64,000 nucleotides of DNA from Chryseobacterium sp. MYb264 (GTDB lineage: Bacteria; Bacteroidota; Bacteroidia; Flavobacteriales; Weeksellaceae), in NCBI RefSeq assembly GCF_035974275.1, contig NZ_CP142422.1, positions 1,984,001 to 2,048,000 of the forward strand, in the 5' to 3' direction. Of this stretch, positions 54,212 to 63,374 are shown piece after piece. Both the position numbers and the translations under genes were made by a program. Within the stretch, counting starts at the first letter, position 1; each line of letters begins with the position of its first letter. The notes below the pieces were generated by a model, which saw nothing but the letters and a program-made list of their open reading frames with translations, ran no database searches and was not told where the DNA came from.

Positions 54212-54479
54212 TAAAGTGATGATTTAAATGAGTTTGTTTAAACTAATTTTTATTTAACCACAAAAGGAACAAAAGAAATATAAAATGCATATTATTAGAT
54301 ATTAAAAGTACTCAAAAGAATAAAAATCAAAGATTTTTGAAAACTTATGGGCTCTTTTTTCCAGTTCATTAATAAGCTTTAAACAGAAATACTTAAATCT
54401 TTTGGCTCTTTTGCGGTTAAATAAAAAGTTTAAATGAAAAAGTATTTCGGATAACCAAAAAAAAAGAATAAAAACAACC

Positions 54480-56066
54480 ATGAAACCTGAAACTCTGCAA
54501 TCCATTCTCGAAGAAAATACGCTTTCGACAGTATCAAAAGAGAAATTGCAGGCGCTGTATACCAATATTTCCGGCAAAGAGTTTTCTGATCTTCTGGATG
54601 CCAATGGCAATCAGTATGTAGAATTTGTGCAGGAAGGCGGTGGCGTTTGGGGAAGTGCACTCGTGGGTTATCTTTACGGACTTGAAATTTTTGGAATTCG
54701 GTTTCTGAAAGTAGCGGGAACGAGTGCAGGAGCCATTAACACCATGCTTATTGCCGCCTGTAAAACGAAGGAAGAACAGAAAAGTGACGTAATCAAAGAG
54801 ATTCTTTTCAACTGGAATTTTGCAGATTTTATGGATGGTAAACCGTATGTAAGGACGACGGTTCATTCCATTTTGAATAATAAAAATTTCATTAAAATCA
54901 ATAGTATTCTGGCTATTGTTCTGATGATCATTTTGGTGGCAATTCCTTTTATTACGCCTTCGGAAACTACTTTGCGCGCAAAACTGCTGTTTCTCGTTCC
55001 GTTAATTCCTGTGCTTATTGCTTTGATCTGCTTTAAAAAATTCTATAATGATTTTAGAAAACACAACAGCGGACTGAATCCCGGCAATGCTTTTCTCAAC
55101 CAAATGACGGAGGTGATGAACGGTTTCGGAATCAAAACAGTTGCTGAACTAAACGAAAAATTTGTTCAAAAAGAACACAAAATGAACCTCGATTACCGTT
55201 ATGGGAATCAGCAGGAATACTATAATAATGCTTTACAGAACATTGAAGAAATCAGAGAAAATAATAAAAAGCATATTGACGAAACGCGTTATAAAATTTT
55301 CTACGAAAGTATTGCCAATAATAATTATTATAAAGACAATCCGTTTTATCAGTTAAAATCAGAATATATTGTCGTAACTACAGATATTAATGCTAAAATT
55401 AAGGTTGAGTTGCCTACGATGGCCAATTTATATTGGTCTGAAGAGGAATTGAAACACATTAGTCCGGCAGAATTTGTCCGCGCCTCGATGTCGGTGCCAT
55501 TCTTTTTTGAGCCGTTTCAAAAAACAATCAATAAGAATGATGATTCTGTAAAATATGCCTGGAAATTCTGGATGAATACGGAGAAAGAGAATATTTATCC
55601 GGTCGGAGTTTTTATTGATGGTGGAAGTATTTCGAATTTCCCGATCGATCTTTTTCATGACAGTGAAGTGTTTTATCCGAGAATGCCTTTGTTTGGCGTT
55701 CAATTAACAAGCAACTCTGATCTTGCTTCTGACAAAGGAAAAACCAGCGAACAAATCATGAAAACTCCATTTTCATACGCAGGAAATATCATCAATACCA
55801 TGCAGGGTTTTAACGATAAATCTTTTTTAACCAAGCATACTTTTTATCATCTCTACAGCATTCAATCTGTAAATTGTGGCGACAGCAGCTGGCTGAATTT
55901 TTTCATGAAAAGAGAAGAAAAAGAAGATCTTTTTAACAGAGGATTCCAAGCTGCCCTTGATTTTCTTAATCAGTTTGATTGGCAAAAGTACAAATGCGAA
56001 AGAATGATGCTTTCTATGAAGGAGAAAAAGATTTTGAAGGAAGAGGATACGAAGACGGTGGGGTAA
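54480..56066 (+). CDS. Patatin-like phospholipase with internal transmembrane hairpin
   Basis: 528-residue serine lipase/acyl hydrolase. Patatin features: QEGGGVWGSALVGYLYGLE (oxyanion loop, ~51-69), the nucleophile elbow GTSAG with Ser82 (80-84), and catalytic Asp380 in the DGG motif FIDGGSISNFP (378-388). Unusual: two adjacent hydrophobic helices (~141-160 and 166-186) are inserted between the nucleophile and the aspartate, with a linker and an acidic/Asn-rich segment (~235-290), suggesting membrane anchoring. ASMSVPFFFEP is also typical. It is followed by an unusual AT-rich gene pair; a joint role is possible but unproven. Confidence 0.88.
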   Translation: MKPETLQSILEENTLSTVSKEKLQALYTNISGKEFSDLLDANGNQYVEFVQEGGGVWGSALVGYLYGLEIFGIRFLKVAGTSAGAINTMLIAACKTKEEQKSDVIKEILFNWNFADFMDGKPYVRTTVHSILNNKNFIKINSILAIVLMIILVAIPFITPSETTLRAKLLFLVPLIPVLIALICFKKFYNDFRKHNSGLNPGNAFLNQMTEVMNGFGIKTVAELNEKFVQKEHKMNLDYRYGNQQEYYNNALQNIEEIRENNKKHIDETRYKIFYESIANNNYYKDNPFYQLKSEYIVVTTDINAKIKVELPTMANLYWSEEELKHISPAEFVRASMSVPFFFEPFQKTINKNDDSVKYAWKFWMNTEKENIYPVGVFIDGGSISNFPIDLFHDSEVFYPRMPLFGVQLTSNSDLASDKGKTSEQIMKTPFSYAGNIINTMQGFNDKSFLTKHTFYHLYSIQSVNCGDSSWLNFFMKREEKEDLFNRGFQAALDFLNQFDWQKYKCERMMLSMKEKKILKEEDTKTVG

Positions 56067-56100
56067 GGAATTTTGAGTATTTTAGCTAAAATTAATATTC

Positions 56101-56991
56101 ATGTCATTCAAAATTTTCAGTGAACTTAGTGAAAATCAAATTGAGTCTGATATATCTTCATATTTAGGATATATTACTCCATATTGGAAAAAAAGATATA
56201 GATTAATTTCTGTAGATGAGCAAATTACTGGTGCAGATAAGCTATTTGATAGATTTGTTCCTATTTATTTTCAATTTAAAGTCTCTCAAGGACTCAAACC
56301 CAATGCCACGATCTTAGAACAATTTAAAAATAAACCTTTAGCAAAAATAATTAAATTTAGAAATGATAATAACTACATAACCGATCCAATATTATATTTT
56401 CAACTCAGAAAAAAAGCAAAAACAGCAACTGATTTACAACACAATATTTTATATAGACTGAATTCTGAATCATTTCAACATGCTGTTTATATTGCTCCTT
56501 TGACTTTAGATTCTCAAGAGTATGAAAATATGTTAAATGAAAGATGGTTTTTTAGATTCATAAACAATCCATTAATTCGGAAAGACTTATCTATCAATGA
56601 TACATTAGAAAGAGTCAATTATGAATTTAGATCACTTCCATTTTTAAGGCACCATATTGCTATCCCTCCCCATAAAACAACAGATACCCATAATCATCAT
56701 TATTCTTATTCTAAAAGTGGAGGTGATGTAATTTGGCATGGTGGTGAAATTCTCAACAAAGACTATAGATTATTTAATTTTTTATTAAATATTTTAAACG
56801 ATTTTCATCTTAATGAGAAAAATGAGAAATCGCAAATCAACATAGGTGAATATTTAGATTATTTACAAAAAGAACTGAATGTACACTTGAATTCACCAGA
56901 TAATTATTTCAAATTATTATATTTATCAGAATTTTTAAAAGAAACATATAATATTAAATTAATGTTTTTATATGATACTTTTGAATATTAA
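56101..56991 (+). CDS. Unknown protein with PD-(D/E)xK-like motif pattern
   Basis: 296 residues, strongly AT-rich codon use compared with its neighbours. Near the N-terminus Glu40, GAD (44-46) and QFKVS (58-62, Gln58-x-Lys60) lie at the spacing seen in PD-(D/E)xK nuclease-type folds of the Q-x-K variant; QHNILYRL and YIAPLTLD follow. A His cluster (KTTDTHNHHYSYS, ~198-210) lies in the middle. No signal peptide. The nuclease reading is inference from one pattern; no known family is recognised. It starts 34 bases after the patatin stop and 23 before a zinc-ribbon gene on the same strand. Confidence 0.7.
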   Translation: MSFKIFSELSENQIESDISSYLGYITPYWKKRYRLISVDEQITGADKLFDRFVPIYFQFKVSQGLKPNATILEQFKNKPLAKIIKFRNDNNYITDPILYFQLRKKAKTATDLQHNILYRLNSESFQHAVYIAPLTLDSQEYENMLNERWFFRFINNPLIRKDLSINDTLERVNYEFRSLPFLRHHIAIPPHKTTDTHNHHYSYSKSGGDVIWHGGEILNKDYRLFNFLLNILNDFHLNEKNEKSQINIGEYLDYLQKELNVHLNSPDNYFKLLYLSEFLKETYNIKLMFLYDTFEY

Positions 56992-57014
56992 TTCTAATCA
57001 AAAAAACTTTAAAC

Positions 57015-57218
57015 ATGACTATTTATCTTAACTGCGAGAAACCAGAACAACCTAATGGCAACATTAAATGTAAAACTTGTAATATCGAATATAAATTTGA
57101 ATTTGATTCAATTAAAACCCCTTATAAAGAATCTGGAATTTTAAAATGCGAATGTGGAGCTGATTTAGTTAGATGGAGTTCAACTGTAGAACCTTTCTTA
57201 GTTAAAATCAATAATTAG
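57015..57218 (+). CDS. Small zinc-ribbon-like protein
   Basis: 67 residues with cysteines in CKTC (19-22) and CEC near 50-52, the arrangement of a zinc ribbon with an odd CxC second knuckle. Otherwise polar. Unusually AT-rich like the preceding gene. Such proteins may bind nucleic acid or a partner; function unknown. Confidence 0.6.
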   Translation: MTIYLNCEKPEQPNGNIKCKTCNIEYKFEFDSIKTPYKESGILKCECGADLVRWSSTVEPFLVKINN

Positions 57219-57253
57219 ATTTTAATTTTTCATATCAGCCGTATGTTTATCAA

Positions 57254-58732
57254 ATGAAGAAAAAATACCTTTTAATTCTCGGAGCATTATCGGTTATAGC
57301 CCTAATCTTTCTTTCAATTCCCGTTGTCCATGTTTTTAAAACCAAATGGAGCGAATCTGATTTTCAAAAAACTGAAATTCCGAAAGGGTATACAAATGAT
57401 GCAAGTCAACTGAATTTAACAAAAGTTGATACTATAATTCAGGTTCCCAAAAACAAAATAGAAATTGAAAACCAACTTCGACAGATTTTAAAATACGCCA
57501 AAGAGAAAAACCTGAAAGTTTCCTTAGCAGGCGCGCAACACAGCATGGGTGGCCACAGCATTTATCCCAACGGAATTTTGTTGAATATGCTTCCCTACAA
57601 ACAAATGGAGCTCGATGAAAAAAATAATATTCTGACGATTGGTTCGGGTGCACTTTGGGAAGATGCGATCAAATTTTTAGACAAACACGGAAAATCAATT
57701 TCAGTGATGCAGGCTTTTAGTTCGTTTTCTGTGGGCGGTTCGATGAGTGTGAACGGTCACGGTTGGCAGAAAAATCTTCCGCCGATTTCTTCGAGCGTGG
57801 TATCATTTACCCTGATGAATCATAATGGCGAAATTCTAAATTGCAGCAGAGCAGAAAATCCTGAACTTTTTAAGCTGGCTATCGGTGGTTATGGACTTTT
57901 CGGGATTATACTTGATGTAAAATTAAAAGTGGTTGACAATCTTGCTCTGCAATTCAAATATGTAAGATTAAATTCTGAAAACTACGTTCAATACTATAAA
58001 AAATTCATTTCAGATAACCCGAATGTGAATCTTGTTTTTGGAAGATTAAGAATCTCTAATAAACATTTTCTGGAAGAGGCAACCATTAATTATTTTGAAA
58101 AAGTAAACGAAAAACCACTTTCTCTTCCTGCTCAAAATCTTAAAAATGAAGAGACTAAACGTCTCGTTTTCCGAAGCACTGTGAACAGTGAGTATGGAAA
58201 AAGACTTCGATGGGATCTGGAAACCGGAATGAATAAAATTAGCAAAAACACCGTATTTTCCAGAAATGAATTACTAAACGATCATGTTTCTCTAATCGAA
58301 AACAAAGATCCAAATTCAACCGATCTTTTGCAGGAATACTTTATTCCCGAGAGAAATTTTAATCAATTCATCAAAGACATTAAACCAATTCTTAAAAATT
58401 CAGAATTAGATTTGTTGAATATTACGATACGCGCCGTAAACAAAGATGAAGATAGCTACCTGAACTATGCCAAAGAAAATGTTTTCGGATTTGTATTTCT
58501 TTTTAACCAAAATAAAACTACTCAGCAGGAACAGGCGATGAAAATATTAACAAATAAATTGGTTGACATAACGATTATAAACGAAGGAACATTTTATCTT
58601 CCTTACCGTTTACATATTGACAAAGCCAAAATGAGAAAAGCTTATCCTCAGGCAAATTCATTTTTTGAATTGAAAAGAAAATATGATCCACAGGAGATTT
58701 TCGAAAATAAATTTTATCTTCACTATAAATAA
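57254..58732 (+). CDS. FAD-dependent oxidase (aldonolactone oxidase / DprE1-like family)
   Basis: 492 residues with an N-terminal membrane helix or signal anchor (~5-25). A PCMH-type FAD-binding domain (~55-230) shows SLAGAQHSMGGHSIYPNGI (~90-108; His96 region would hold the flavin), then GALWEDAIKFL, GSMSVNGHGW and IGGYGLFGIILDV. The C-terminal domain ends with FFELKRKYDPQEIFENKFY, the W/FxxKxxxDP..N pattern of D-arabinono-1,4-lactone oxidase and DprE1-like enzymes. Substrate (sugar lactone or polyol) is unknown. Confidence 0.8.
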   Translation: MKKKYLLILGALSVIALIFLSIPVVHVFKTKWSESDFQKTEIPKGYTNDASQLNLTKVDTIIQVPKNKIEIENQLRQILKYAKEKNLKVSLAGAQHSMGGHSIYPNGILLNMLPYKQMELDEKNNILTIGSGALWEDAIKFLDKHGKSISVMQAFSSFSVGGSMSVNGHGWQKNLPPISSSVVSFTLMNHNGEILNCSRAENPELFKLAIGGYGLFGIILDVKLKVVDNLALQFKYVRLNSENYVQYYKKFISDNPNVNLVFGRLRISNKHFLEEATINYFEKVNEKPLSLPAQNLKNEETKRLVFRSTVNSEYGKRLRWDLETGMNKISKNTVFSRNELLNDHVSLIENKDPNSTDLLQEYFIPERNFNQFIKDIKPILKNSELDLLNITIRAVNKDEDSYLNYAKENVFGFVFLFNQNKTTQQEQAMKILTNKLVDITIINEGTFYLPYRLHIDKAKMRKAYPQANSFFELKRKYDPQEIFENKFYLHYK

Positions 58733-58735
58733 AAA

Positions 58736-59236
58736 ATGATGAAGTATATCTGCAAATGCTGCGGAGAAGAAAAAGAAGATTGGCCGGCAATAGCTTATTC
58801 CGCGCCTTATCCTTATTTTAATTTATCTGAAGAAGAAAAGGAAAATTCAGGGCTAACCTCGGATTTTTGTGTTATTAAATACAGTGATGAAACTTGTTTC
58901 TTCATTCGGGCAGTTCTTGTTCAAAAAGTGAATAACAGCTGTCAGAATCTTGAATACGGAATTTGGGTTTCTCTCAGTGAAAAAAGCTTTAATGATTACA
59001 TTGAAAATTATGAAAATAAAACATTTGAAGGAGGATATTTTGGATGGCTTGCCAACTACACTCCTGATTATGATTTTAACAATAGCATTCCTACCGATGT
59101 AATGGTAAATAATGCAATAGGAAGACCCTTTATCTATCCTCATGAAAGCCATGAACATCCATTTGTATACGATTTTCACAACGGAATTTCCAAAGAAGAA
59201 GCAGAAAGAAGAATTGATATGGTATTAAACCGATGA
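58736..59236 (+). CDS. DUF2199 domain-containing protein
   Basis: 166 residues with an N-terminal CKCCGEEKEDWPAIAYSAPYPY, where the CxxC could bind zinc, and conserved SDFCVIKYSDETCFFIRAVL. This matches the DUF2199 family, which has no known function. Starts 3 bases after the FAD oxidase stop, and is probably co-transcribed with it. A second in-frame ATG at 58739 is equally possible as start. Confidence 0.8.
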   Translation: MMKYICKCCGEEKEDWPAIAYSAPYPYFNLSEEEKENSGLTSDFCVIKYSDETCFFIRAVLVQKVNNSCQNLEYGIWVSLSEKSFNDYIENYENKTFEGGYFGWLANYTPDYDFNNSIPTDVMVNNAIGRPFIYPHESHEHPFVYDFHNGISKEEAERRIDMVLNR

Positions 59237-59314
59237 ATTGGATTATTTCAAAAACAACAATGGAATTTCATACCCATCCATTTATTTAGAAAATTTCACT
59301 AAAAAATATATCAA

Positions 59315-59557
59315 ATGAAAAGAAAATTATTTGCCCGATACTTTCTCTTTACTGGTTTTTTAATGATTATTGTAGCCCTTTTAATGCTGATATTTGGAGT
59401 GAGCATGTTTACCTCAATAGGAAATTTCTCCAAATTTATCATTCAACTTTCAGAACTTTGCTTTATTTTTTGGCTTCCAGCACTTACCTTGGGAGTAATT
59501 TGCTGTATCCTTGGAGTAGCTTTAAAAGTATCTCAATCTAATTCAGATAAAAATTAA
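59315..59557 (+). CDS. Small hypothetical membrane protein
   Basis: 80 residues with two hydrophobic helices (~10-35 and ~50-72) and charged ends. No family recognised. It follows DUF2199 after 78 bases on the same strand; start choice is uncertain. Confidence 0.45.
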   Translation: MKRKLFARYFLFTGFLMIIVALLMLIFGVSMFTSIGNFSKFIIQLSELCFIFWLPALTLGVICCILGVALKVSQSNSDKN

Positions 59558-59609
59558 TTTGGCATTGTCCTTTTTCGTAAATTTAATCACACCAAAAAAA
59601 CAATATTCC

Positions 59610-60119
59610 ATGAAAAACTTATTTTACGTATTCATTTTCTATATTTTCAGCACAATTACGAATTATGTCAATGCTCAAAAAATTACGGACGGTCAAACCC
59701 TTGAGGTCAATGGTATGAGTGTAACCTTTTCTATTTTAAATAAAGAAAGCATTGAAGCAGGTGGAAAGCCCTATGATCGCTATAAAGTTTCAGCTTCAGT
59801 AAAAAACACATCCGACAAATCTTATAACATCAGATTGTCATCGTTTCCGCAAATCGTTTCTAATATCGGGCTTGTAGAATTAGACTGCATCAATGCAACA
59901 GGAGCTAAACTGACCTCTAAAAAAATCCAGCTGAAAATGAAAGCTCAGATCATTAATGTTACGTATTCAGCCTATGATAAATCGGGAAAGTTTACCAATA
60001 GTATTATTCCGGTAACGGGAAGCTATTATTTTGATTCGGGAGACACTATTAATGACGATGCTATTTTCATTGTTCCGCAAGGGGAAAAACCTGATGTGAC
60101 AGTAAGAAATTTAAGATAA
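59610..60119 (+). CDS. Secreted hypothetical protein
   Basis: 169 residues from ATG 59610, where MKNLFYVFIFYIFSTITNYVNA is a signal peptide. The open frame extends upstream to 59559 but without protein character. The mature part (QKITDGQTLEVNGMSVTF ... FIVPQGEKPDV) reads as a beta-rich extracellular domain. No family recognised. Confidence 0.65.
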   Translation: MKNLFYVFIFYIFSTITNYVNAQKITDGQTLEVNGMSVTFSILNKESIEAGGKPYDRYKVSASVKNTSDKSYNIRLSSFPQIVSNIGLVELDCINATGAKLTSKKIQLKMKAQIINVTYSAYDKSGKFTNSIIPVTGSYYFDSGDTINDDAIFIVPQGEKPDVTVRNLR

Positions 60120-60134
60120 ATAAACTTCAGCTTT

Positions 60135-60194
60135 AAATTCCCCTCCTCTGGAGGGGTGGCGAAAATTTCAAGGAAATTTTTGACGGGGTGGTTT
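60135..60194 (-). repeat. Dispersed repeat, reverse copy of 38052-38112
   Basis: Contains CCCCTCCTCTGGAGGGG (perfect arms around TCT), AAAATTTC-AAG-GAAATTTT and GACGGGGTGG, in reverse order and strand to the copy in the ureF-ureG spacer. Two internal hairpins suggest a structured or mobile repeat. Confidence 0.75.
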
Positions 60195-60294
60195 AAACAG
60201 GCACATCATATATTTGTCTGCATCCACTACCCCATCTTTTTGTTTTCCCATTTCAGCGAAGGAGAATTTCTGATCCCATATTGTGAAATAAAGC

Positions 60295-60846
60295 TTATCC
60301 TTTCATCCACATCGGCTTATGCTTCAAAACCTCATCATAAACCGGACAACTTTCATCATGACATCCTTTTAAATAACCGGTACTCATCAAAAATTCATTC
60401 ACAATTTCGCCACCGGTAAACTTGAATGTTTTTTTGAATAATTTCATCCAATCCTGTAACGGTTTGGGATGATGATGCTCCAGCCATTTTTCGAAAGAAC
60501 CGAATTCTTTTTGCAATTCAATAATTGTTTTTGCATTTTCAATCGCGGCATTTACCTTTAACTTATTTCGGATAATTCCGGGATCACTCAATAGTCTTTC
60601 GCGATCTTCTTCTGTGTAAGCAGCCACTTTTTCAATATTAAAATTATCGTAAGCATTTCGGAAACCCTCTTCTTTTTTGAGAATTGTTTCCCAGCTCAGT
60701 CCTGCCTGATTAATTTCCATGACCAATCTTCCGAACAGTTCATTATCATCATGAATCGGAAATCCGTAATGATTGTCATGGTAATTTTTATGAAGCGCTC
60801 TTCTGCTTTCGGGCTCCATTCCGTTGATGGCTAAACAATAACTCAT
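60295..60846 (-). CDS. tag: DNA-3-methyladenine glycosylase I
   Basis: Removes 3-methyladenine from alkylated DNA to start base excision repair. 183 residues from the ATG at 60846 (MSYCLAINGM); a longer frame exists but lacks support. The zinc site typical of Tag is visible: Cys4, His23 (KNYHDNHYG), His163 and Cys167 (CHDESC), and the catalytic Glu44 in LVMEINQAGLSWETIL is present. Its start codon overlaps the stop of the MazG-like gene by 4 bases, so they are coupled. Confidence 0.92.
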   Translation of the reverse strand: MSYCLAINGMEPESRRALHKNYHDNHYGFPIHDDNELFGRLVMEINQAGLSWETILKKEEGFRNAYDNFNIEKVAAYTEEDRERLLSDPGIIRNKLKVNAAIENAKTIIELQKEFGSFEKWLEHHHPKPLQDWMKLFKKTFKFTGGEIVNEFLMSTGYLKGCHDESCPVYDEVLKHKPMWMKG

Positions 60847-61163
60847 TTTAAAATATGTTCTGTTTTGGTTAAAAAATTCTCTACAGCATCTTTTATATCG
60901 ATGCTGGTTCGGTCTGCTAAGATAATCAACCACCAGATATTTTCGCCTAATTTATGTTCCAGTTCTTCGGCTGAGTTCTTTTTAGACCATGTTTTTTCGT
61001 GTGACATTACATTTCTCCCAATCAGTCCGGCATCGGTAAGGTAGCCTAAAGCATCTTGCTCAGCCGTCCATTCTTTTCCGTTTTGCTGAATTTCTAATTG
61101 ATGATATTTTTCTCTGATTTTAAGAGAACGCTGTATTATCTGATCAAAATTATTGTTTTCCAT
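60843..61163 (-). CDS. MazG-like nucleotide pyrophosphohydrolase-type protein
   Basis: 106 residues. The helical pattern GYLTDAGLIGRNVMSHEKTW ... EELEHKLGENIWWLIILADR with TSIDIKDAVENFLTK resembles MazG/all-alpha NTP pyrophosphohydrolases, which clean up damaged dNTPs; the metal-binding acidic residues would be in ELEHKLGENIWW. Coupling to tag suggests protection against damaged bases. The family reading is moderate, not firm. Confidence 0.65.
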   Translation of the reverse strand: MENNNFDQIIQRSLKIREKYHQLEIQQNGKEWTAEQDALGYLTDAGLIGRNVMSHEKTWSKKNSAEELEHKLGENIWWLIILADRTSIDIKDAVENFLTKTEHILK

Positions 61164-61468
61164 AAGTTCTGAATTTTAATAAAATCATGCTACTTTTTAA
61201 TGAATATTTCATTGAAAATAACAGCCATTTTACGTTTGAATAACAAAGATAAACCTGACTTGTGACAACTATCTGTCAGTAACAAAATTTAAACTCAAAA
61301 TAAGATAAATCATCTATAAATGACATTTAAAGTAAATTAAATATCTGATTCAACATCACTTATAGTATTTAACAAAAAATTCAAACATAAAGGAAATTTT
61401 TAACCATATATTTGTTAATAATTATTTACTACAATAAATATTTCAAATTTACATTACTTAATCAAACT
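61164..61468. promoter_or_regulatory. Gene-free region with the regulator promoter
   Basis: Very AT-rich. TATATTTG at 61407-61414 fits the -7 consensus and puts transcription start near 61420, so the regulator's first usable start is 61469. No other feature seen. Confidence 0.4.
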
Positions 61469-63076
61469 ATGTCTAAAAAAATACTCTTACTTATCATTCT
61501 GTTTTCTACGATGATATGGGCACAAAAAGATAATAATACTTTCGATAATTTATATCGCAAAACTTTAACAGAAACAGCAAGTAAAGACATACCTCGTGCA
61601 TTAAAAATAGCAGATTCATTAATTAATGCCGCAAAAACTCCGGAAATTAAAGGAAAAAGCTTGATGCTGGCTTCTCAAATTTACTTACAGAAAGTGCAGT
61701 ATGAGAAGAGTATAAACTATGCAGAACAAGCCAAAGATATTTTAAATACTACCGAAAATTATGAGTTACAGGCTAAAATACGGGGGCTTCTTTCTAATGT
61801 TTATCGACAAATGTCGCTCAATCATAAATCGACAAATTACTTAAATGAAGGCTTAAAAATTGCCGATAAAATAAAAAACCAACAAAAAAGAGATCATACA
61901 AAAGCGTTATTTTTTCAGGAATTAGCTGAAATTGAAGCCAATGCCGAAAGGTATAAAGCTTCAGTAGAAAATGTGCAAAAATCTTTGAAATATCTTTCTC
62001 AAATCCCTGCTGACAGCATAGCCATTGGTAGAGATCATCAAATGTTGGGGCAATTATATGGTGATTATTTAAATAATATTGAATTGTCGGAGGCTCATTA
62101 TCTCAAAGCGATACAGTTTCTTCCTGAATCGAATATGAACACAGGATTATGCTATGACGGTCTCGGAAAAATAAAACTTTTGCAGAAAGATTACAAAGAA
62201 GCCGAAAAATTTTTCTCGAAAGCATTGCAATATGCTGAAGCAAGCGACATTCCGGAAATGAAAAGGCATATGTATAGCAGCATGGCTGAATTATACGAAT
62301 CTACAAATCAATATAAAAAAGCAAGTTTTTACAGAAAAAAACAAACGGAAAACATTAATAAAATTCAGGATAAATCATTGGAATTTATTGATAATGATTA
62401 CAATAAAATTGAGAAAGAAAAAGAGAAATACGCAAGCATCAGCAACAAACAAAATATTATTCTGGGCATTGCCGTCCTTATTATTTTGGCACTGATCACA
62501 ATGTATATCATCAACAGAAAAAAGCGTAAAGAAAAGTACAGACGATTCAAAAATATTATTAATCATTATAAGGAAAAGTCGGAATATGTGTTGGAAATAA
62601 AAGTTGACACTTCTGATGTTGATGAAAAATCTAACGAAGAAGAAATCATTTCATCAGAAATAGATTCGGAACATATGCAAGCCGATATCGCCATCAATAA
62701 AGAAACAGAGCTAAAAATTCTTGAGCAACTCGAACGGTTTGAAAAAGAAGAAACGTTTAATAATAATTACATTTCCCTTTCTTATCTCGCTACGGAATTC
62801 AATACCAACATTCGATATATTTCTTATGTCGTGAAAAAGCACAAAAATGCCGATTTCAAAAATTACATCAATAAATTAAGGATCAATTATATCATCCATA
62901 AACTGAATACTTCGGAAAAATACAGAAAGTATAAAGTAGGAGCTTTGGCGGAAGAATGCGGGTTTTCATCGCACAGTAAATTCACCACTATTTTTAAATC
63001 GATTACGGGAATTTCGCCTTCCAACTTCATTTCATTTATAGAAGAGGAAGAAGCTAAAAAAAGAGCAATCGCCTGA
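61469..63076 (+). CDS. TPR-containing membrane-anchored AraC-type regulator
   Basis: 535 residues from ATG 61469 (the longer frame from 61412 lies upstream of the predicted promoter). Signal peptide MSKKILLLIILFSTMIWAQ, periplasmic TPR region (~30-310; repeats such as GLCYDGLGKIKLLQKDYKEAEKFFSKALQYAE near 230-260), a transmembrane helix (~330-350, NIILGIAVLIILALITMYII) and a cytoplasmic AraC-type helix-turn-helix domain (~425-525) ending AEECGFSSHSKFTTIFKSITGISPSNFI. One-component sensor-regulator across the membrane, like others in Chryseobacterium. A VGIHT protein gene follows at 63375, mirroring the pairing at 45983/47193. Confidence 0.88.
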   Translation: MSKKILLLIILFSTMIWAQKDNNTFDNLYRKTLTETASKDIPRALKIADSLINAAKTPEIKGKSLMLASQIYLQKVQYEKSINYAEQAKDILNTTENYELQAKIRGLLSNVYRQMSLNHKSTNYLNEGLKIADKIKNQQKRDHTKALFFQELAEIEANAERYKASVENVQKSLKYLSQIPADSIAIGRDHQMLGQLYGDYLNNIELSEAHYLKAIQFLPESNMNTGLCYDGLGKIKLLQKDYKEAEKFFSKALQYAEASDIPEMKRHMYSSMAELYESTNQYKKASFYRKKQTENINKIQDKSLEFIDNDYNKIEKEKEKYASISNKQNIILGIAVLIILALITMYIINRKKRKEKYRRFKNIINHYKEKSEYVLEIKVDTSDVDEKSNEEEIISSEIDSEHMQADIAINKETELKILEQLERFEKEETFNNNYISLSYLATEFNTNIRYISYVVKKHKNADFKNYINKLRINYIIHKLNTSEKYRKYKVGALAEECGFSSHSKFTTIFKSITGISPSNFISFIEEEEAKKRAIA

Positions 63077-63374
63077 ATTTAATTATTTATTTTTTTGCAA
63101 AGTCTGTACTCAATTTGGTGCAGGCTTTTTTAATTTTTTTATTAATTATTCATTAAAAATTGATATTTAAACCTCATCAAACCGTTTAAAAAGCCTTAAC
63201 ATTTTCACTAAACAAAGAATTAAAACAGTTTTTACTTAAAAATTAAACTACTGAATATAAGAATATTAAAAACAAAAAGCTTTTCATTTTTCGAAAATGG
63301 AAAGGGTATTTCTTTTATACATCGCTACTTCAGAATAATTTCGCGGAAAATTATCAAGCATATAAATTATAGAC
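63077..63374. other. AT-rich spacer before the last gene
   Basis: No gene, repeat or RNA recognised. Likely contains the promoter of the downstream VGIHT gene, but I could not place it. Confidence 0.35.

Noticed and set aside
54302..54610. Minus-strand open frame at the start of the patatin gene
   Set aside because: Overlaps the patatin coding start and the AT-rich gap; no family and no promoter.
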